64,000 nt of DNA from Microbispora sp. H13382 (GTDB lineage: Bacteria; Actinomycetota; Actinomycetes; Streptosporangiales; Streptosporangiaceae). The first letter of the stretch is position 1. Each line of letters begins with the position of its first letter. Positions 60,711 through 64,000 of the stretch are shown here, in pieces. A program made the position numbers and the translations under genes. The stretch is from the NCBI RefSeq assembly GCF_014161445.1, contig NZ_JABBXA010000025.1:1-64000 (forward strand), read 5' to 3'. Under the pieces are notes generated by a model. It was not told where the DNA came from. It did no database searches and was given only the letters and a program-made list of their open reading frames with translations.

Positions 60711-62027
60711 ATGCTGCTGGCTCACGGCGTCGGCGGCCGTCAGGACCTGCCGATCCCGTTCTCGGCCGCGCTGACCGGCGCGGCCCTCGCGTTGCTGGTG
60801 TCGTTCGTGGCGCTCGGCGCGCTGTGGAAACAACCGCGGCTGAATGCCGCCCTCACCGCTGCCCGCTCGCTGCCCACCGCCGTCCAGGCGGCGGTGACCG
60901 CGCCGGCCTGGCGGTGGGTCTGGCGAATCGCCGGGCTCGTCGCCGCGGCGTACTTCTGCATCGGGTTGATCTTCGGTCCCGATCGGGCCGACAATCCCAC
61001 GGCCGGGGCGTTCTACGTACTGTTCTGGGTCGGCCTGGTGCCGCTGTCGCTGCTGTTCGGCCCGGTGTGGCGCGGCCTGAACCCGCTGCGGACGCTGCAC
61101 CTGCTGGCCTGCAGAGGGCTCGGACGCGACCCCGAGCTCGGCCTGCGGCCGCTGCCCGCGGGCGTCGGATACTGGCCCGCCTGCGCCGGCCTGTTCGCCT
61201 TCGTCTGGCTGGAACTGGTCGCCCCCGAACGGGCCACCCTGCCGGTGATCGGAGCCTGGCTCGCGGCCTACGCCGTGCTCATGCTCGCCGGGGCGGTCGT
61301 CTTCGGCTCGCGGTGGTTCGACCACGCCGATCCGTTCGAGGTCTACAGCGACCTCGTGGGCAGGCTGGCCCCGGCGGGCAGACGCCGCGACGGCGTCGTG
61401 GTCTGGCGCAACTCCCTCGACGGCATGGCCGGGCTGCGACCGGCACCGGGACTGACGGTACTGGTGGTCGTGCTCCTGGGCTCCACCATGTACGACAGCC
61501 TGTCCAACGCCCCGGTGTGGGTGCGCTTCATGCAGGAGAGCGCGGTGCCGGCCCCGGTCACGGGCACCGCCGGCCTGATCGCCGTCATCGCTCTGGTGCT
61601 CGCGGCGTACCGGGGCGCGACGGCGTTGGCCGGCCGGTGGGGTGCGGCGGAGCCGGGTACGACGGCGGGCGAGATCGCCCACTCGATCGTTCCGGTGGCC
61701 GTCGGATACGTGGTGGCCCACTACTACACCCTGTTCCTGCTGGAGGGGCAGCGGACCATCGCCCTGCTGTCCGATCCGCTGGACACCGGCGCCGACTGGC
61801 TCGGCACCGCCGGGTGGACCATCCAGGCGCTCGGCACCACCCCGGCCGGAGTCGCCACCCTCCAGGTGACGGTGATCGTCGTCGGCCACGTGCTGGGCAC
61901 CGTCCTGGCGCACGACCGCGCGCTGGCCCTGTTCCCTCGGCGTACCGCCGTCCTCGGGCAGATTCCCCTGCTCGTGCTGATGGTGGTCTACACCGTCGTG
62001 GGCCTGCTCCTCCTGTTCGCCGCCTGA
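60711..62027 (+). CDS. Polytopic membrane protein of the copper-type cluster (438 aa)
   Basis: Not recognised by family. About ten to twelve hydrophobic helices are seen (FSAALTGAALALLVSFVALG, IAGLVAAAYFCIGLIFGPDR, GLTVLVVVLLGSTMYDSLSN, LLVLMVVYTVVGLLLLF). Charged or polar residues in the helices (HSIVPVAVGYVVAHYYTLFL) could bind metal. It starts 10 bp after the lipoprotein gene. A CopD-like role of moving copper through the membrane is suggested only by context. Confidence 0.7.
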   Translation: MLLAHGVGGRQDLPIPFSAALTGAALALLVSFVALGALWKQPRLNAALTAARSLPTAVQAAVTAPAWRWVWRIAGLVAAAYFCIGLIFGPDRADNPTAGAFYVLFWVGLVPLSLLFGPVWRGLNPLRTLHLLACRGLGRDPELGLRPLPAGVGYWPACAGLFAFVWLELVAPERATLPVIGAWLAAYAVLMLAGAVVFGSRWFDHADPFEVYSDLVGRLAPAGRRRDGVVVWRNSLDGMAGLRPAPGLTVLVVVLLGSTMYDSLSNAPVWVRFMQESAVPAPVTGTAGLIAVIALVLAAYRGATALAGRWGAAEPGTTAGEIAHSIVPVAVGYVVAHYYTLFLLEGQRTIALLSDPLDTGADWLGTAGWTIQALGTTPAGVATLQVTVIVVGHVLGTVLAHDRALALFPRRTAVLGQIPLLVLMVVYTVVGLLLLFAA

Positions 62028-62201
62028 GCGGACTCGGCGCACCCACCCGCGCAGCTGCCTCGCGGTGACCGGCGTACGCGCAGATCGTCCCAGTGCACCG
62101 AGAAAGCCCTCCTACCAGCCCAAACTCGATCAGACGCTATCCTCACCAGACCGACTACCGGGCGCAACCTGGCCCGGCAGGGTCCGTCGAGGGAGATTCC
62201 G

Positions 62202-63464
62202 ATGCAGCCTGCTTCCCGGCGCTTGTCCGACCGGCCCTCGTCCGGGGGTGCCTCGCTGCCGGACTGGGCGCGAGAGGCCGCCGACGACGTCGACCTCCGC
62301 GTCCTCTGCGACGTGGTCGTGCGCAGGGACATCGAGGTGGCGTTCCCGTCGTACGCCGAGGACCAGGAGTTCGTCGACCACCTCACCGCCAGCGTCCGGG
62401 AGAATCTACGGACCCTCCAGGACGTGTTGTGCGCGAGGATGCGCCTGTCCGACGTGCGGCTGCGCCAGCCCTTGACGTTCGGTGCCGTCCAGGCGCGACT
62501 GCGCATTCCGCAGAGCGCGCTGCAGCGTTCGTACCGCGTGGGGTTCGTGGCGATGTGGGAGACATGGGCGGCGCGACTGCGCGCGCACGCGCAGACGGCC
62601 GACATTTCCCGGGACGAGACGAGCGACGCGCTGACCGCCCTGACCTTGGCGATCTTCGGTTATCAGGACCATGTGGCGGTGCAGGTCGCCGACACCTATA
62701 TCCGCGAGGACGAGGCACTGAGCCGGTCCCGCGCGCACGTCAGGCAGCGGCTGATCCGCGGCCTCCTCGACGGCGACGAGGACCGCCTCTCCCCCTCCGA
62801 TCTGCTGACGATCGGCTACGAGTTCGACGCGCACCACGTCGCCGTGCTCCTGCCCGAGGTGGCCGAGGGCGCCGCAGGACGGCTCACGATCGGAATGCGG
62901 ACGGCGACGGGGGCGCGGCAGTCGCTCATCTACCCCTCGGGGCTGAGAAGCACGGTGGTGTGGCTGAGCCGCCTCTCCCCGTGGCCCGGCGAACTGGTCG
63001 ACAGGCTGCGCGCCGCCCTGTCGACGGCCGGTGTGACCGCGTCGCTCGGGGAGGGCCGGCCGGGCCTGGAGGGGTTCCGCCGGACGTACGCCCAAACCCA
63101 GGACGTCGAGAGGATTCGGGCGGCCTGGGGCCCCGAACGGTCACCCAAGGTGATCAATTACTCGGAGGTGGGGCTCGAGGTCCTGCTGATGCGCGACCAC
63201 GATCTGGCCCGTCGCTTCGTCGAGGACGAACTCGGCCCGCTGGCCCTCGACAACCCCGAGACGGCCCGGCTGAGGGAGACACTCGACACGTGGTTCCGCC
63301 TCGGTAGTCACGTGGCGACCGCCGAGTTCCTCGGCCTCCACGAGCACACCATCCGCAACCGGCTGCGCAAGGTGGAGAAGCTGATCGGCCACGGCGTTGG
63401 CGAGCGGCGAACGGAGACGCAGGTCGCGCTCCGCGTGATGACGCTGCTCGCCAATCGGCCGTGA
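62202..63464 (+). CDS. PucR-family transcriptional regulator (420 aa)
   Basis: The C-terminal ~60 residues hold the PucR helix-turn-helix (DTWFRLGSHVATAEFLGLHE, HTIRNRLRKVEKLIGHGVGE), and the middle a GGDEF-like domain typical of CdaR/PucR regulators. The N-terminal part contains the RsbR-like helical segment (RRDIEVAFPSYAEDQEFVDH). The ATG at 62202 has GGGAG seven bases upstream. Members control purine, sugar-acid or amino acid catabolism. The convergent oxidoreductase gene is not obviously its target. Confidence 0.88.
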   Translation: MQPASRRLSDRPSSGGASLPDWAREAADDVDLRVLCDVVVRRDIEVAFPSYAEDQEFVDHLTASVRENLRTLQDVLCARMRLSDVRLRQPLTFGAVQARLRIPQSALQRSYRVGFVAMWETWAARLRAHAQTADISRDETSDALTALTLAIFGYQDHVAVQVADTYIREDEALSRSRAHVRQRLIRGLLDGDEDRLSPSDLLTIGYEFDAHHVAVLLPEVAEGAAGRLTIGMRTATGARQSLIYPSGLRSTVVWLSRLSPWPGELVDRLRAALSTAGVTASLGEGRPGLEGFRRTYAQTQDVERIRAAWGPERSPKVINYSEVGLEVLLMRDHDLARRFVEDELGPLALDNPETARLRETLDTWFRLGSHVATAEFLGLHEHTIRNRLRKVEKLIGHGVGERRTETQVALRVMTLLANRP

Positions 63465-63509
63465 GCCACCGGAGCCCGCTCCCCCGGTGTTCCGGACGAG
63501 CCGTGCCGA

Positions 63510-64000
63510 TCAGTCGCCAGTCAGCCCACGCAGGACGGCGAAGACGCTGGCGGTGTCCTGATGTGACCTGCCCTGCGCCACCGCGGCCTGGTAGAGCACC
63601 GCGGTGACCGCCAGCAGCGGAGTCGGGCTGGCGACGCTCGCCGCGAAGTCGGCGATGATCCGCAGGTCCTTCTGGAACGTGTCCACGCGCATGGTGGCGT
63701 TCTCGAAGCCGCCCGCGACCATCATCGGCCCCCGGATCTCGAACATCCGTGAACTGCCGGCGCCGTCGCCGATCGCGGTGAGCACCTGGCCCAGGTCGAG
63801 CCCTGACCGCTGGGCCAGCAGGAGCGCCTCGGCCGCGGCGGCGTTGTGCACCGCGACGAGCAGGTTGGCCACCACCTTCATCCGGGTGCCGTTGCCGAAC
63901 TCTCCGAGGTCGTAACAGGCGCGGGTGGTGTGCGAAAGGATGGGCAGGACGGCTTCGCGATCGGCGGTGGTACCCCCGCTCAGATAGGCGATCAGATCCC
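63510..64000 (-). CDS. NAD(P)-dependent oxidoreductase, 3-hydroxyisobutyrate dehydrogenase family (partial, runs off the right edge)
   Basis: The reading frame is open to base 64000, so the N-terminal Rossmann domain is outside the window. The visible ~163 residues include the end of the cofactor domain (AYLSGGTTADREAVLPILSH), then the catalytic-lysine helix (GNGTRMKVVANLLVAVHNAA) and EALLLAQRSGLDLGQVLTAI, the substrate domain of beta-hydroxyacid dehydrogenases. The catalytic Lys is in RMKVVANL. Substrate unknown. Confidence 0.9.
   Translation of the reverse strand, partial: DLIAYLSGGTTADREAVLPILSHTTRACYDLGEFGNGTRMKVVANLLVAVHNAAAAEALLLAQRSGLDLGQVLTAIGDGAGSSRMFEIRGPMMVAGGFENATMRVDTFQKDLRIIADFAASVASPTPLLAVTAVLYQAAVAQGRSHQDTASVFAVLRGLTGD

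Overview
The window is high-GC DNA with actinomycete gene style: GTG starts, GTGA/ATGA stop-start overlaps, an acyl-CoA carboxylase with an epsilon subunit, TetR, LuxR and PucR regulators, and a homologue of the mycobacterial DosR regulon. A member of the Streptosporangiales (Nonomuraea/Streptosporangium-like) is my best guess; no rRNA or marker gene is present to prove it. I found no tRNA, rRNA, CRISPR array, insertion sequence or phage gene.

Region 1 (1-7.6 kb): an acyl-CoA carboxylase operon (beta, epsilon, then the biotin carboxylase subunit cut by the window edge) divergent from a TetR regulator, with a clear inverted-repeat operator between them. A methyltransferase, a CBS-pair protein and a secreted tandem-repeat protein follow. 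Then comes a DHA2-type MFS exporter divergent from a second TetR gene, with three evenly spaced copies of one operator between them.

Region 2 (7.7-15.5 kb): a membrane-anchored beta-propeller protein with nine PQQ-like repeats and its single-TM partner, a degraded DUF6461 gene, and then the most interesting locus. This is a four-gene operon made of a bacterial HORMA protein, an 84-aa protein, a Pch2/TRIP13-type AAA+ ATPase and a P-loop GTPase. HORMA and TRIP13 are the regulatory half of type III CBASS antiphage systems, but no cGAS-like nucleotidyltransferase is present, so the GTPase may be the output. This is my candidate for an undescribed system.

Region 3 (15.4-26 kb): a NarL-type response regulator with two membrane kinases, one apparently degenerate; a secreted SGNH hydrolase; a frame-disrupted alpha/beta hydrolase; a CycA-like amino acid permease; a ROK-gene remnant; and a GH65 phosphorylase.

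Region 4 (26-47.6 kb) reads as a dormancy/hypoxia island. Counterparts of M. tuberculosis DosR-regulon genes are clustered: a long HPF/RafH, Hrp1-like CBS protein, RtcB with archease (Rv2631/Rv2630), phosphoribosyltransferase-hydrolase fusion (Rv0571c), nicotinate phosphoribosyltransferase (Rv0573c), phosphotransferase-kinase fusion (Rv2004c) and two universal stress proteins. Interleaved are PEP synthase, an E1alpha/E1beta/E2 dehydrogenase operon ending in an acyl carrier protein, and acetyl-CoA synthetase. DosR-like boxes (GGGAC-N4-GTCCC) lie at 26514, 30699 and 55502.

Region 5 (47.9-58.2 kb): a complete nine-gene V/A-type ATPase operon, rare in actinomycetes, divergent from a GNAT/acyl-CoA-synthetase fusion of the Pat type, with one DosR-like box between them. 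The Pat enzyme could control the acetyl-CoA synthetase encoded 17 kb away.

Region 6 (58.3-64 kb): two CopC-domain proteins, a cupredoxin-like lipoprotein and a polytopic membrane protein (probable copper handling), a PucR-type regulator, and a truncated 3-hydroxyisobutyrate-dehydrogenase-family gene at the edge.
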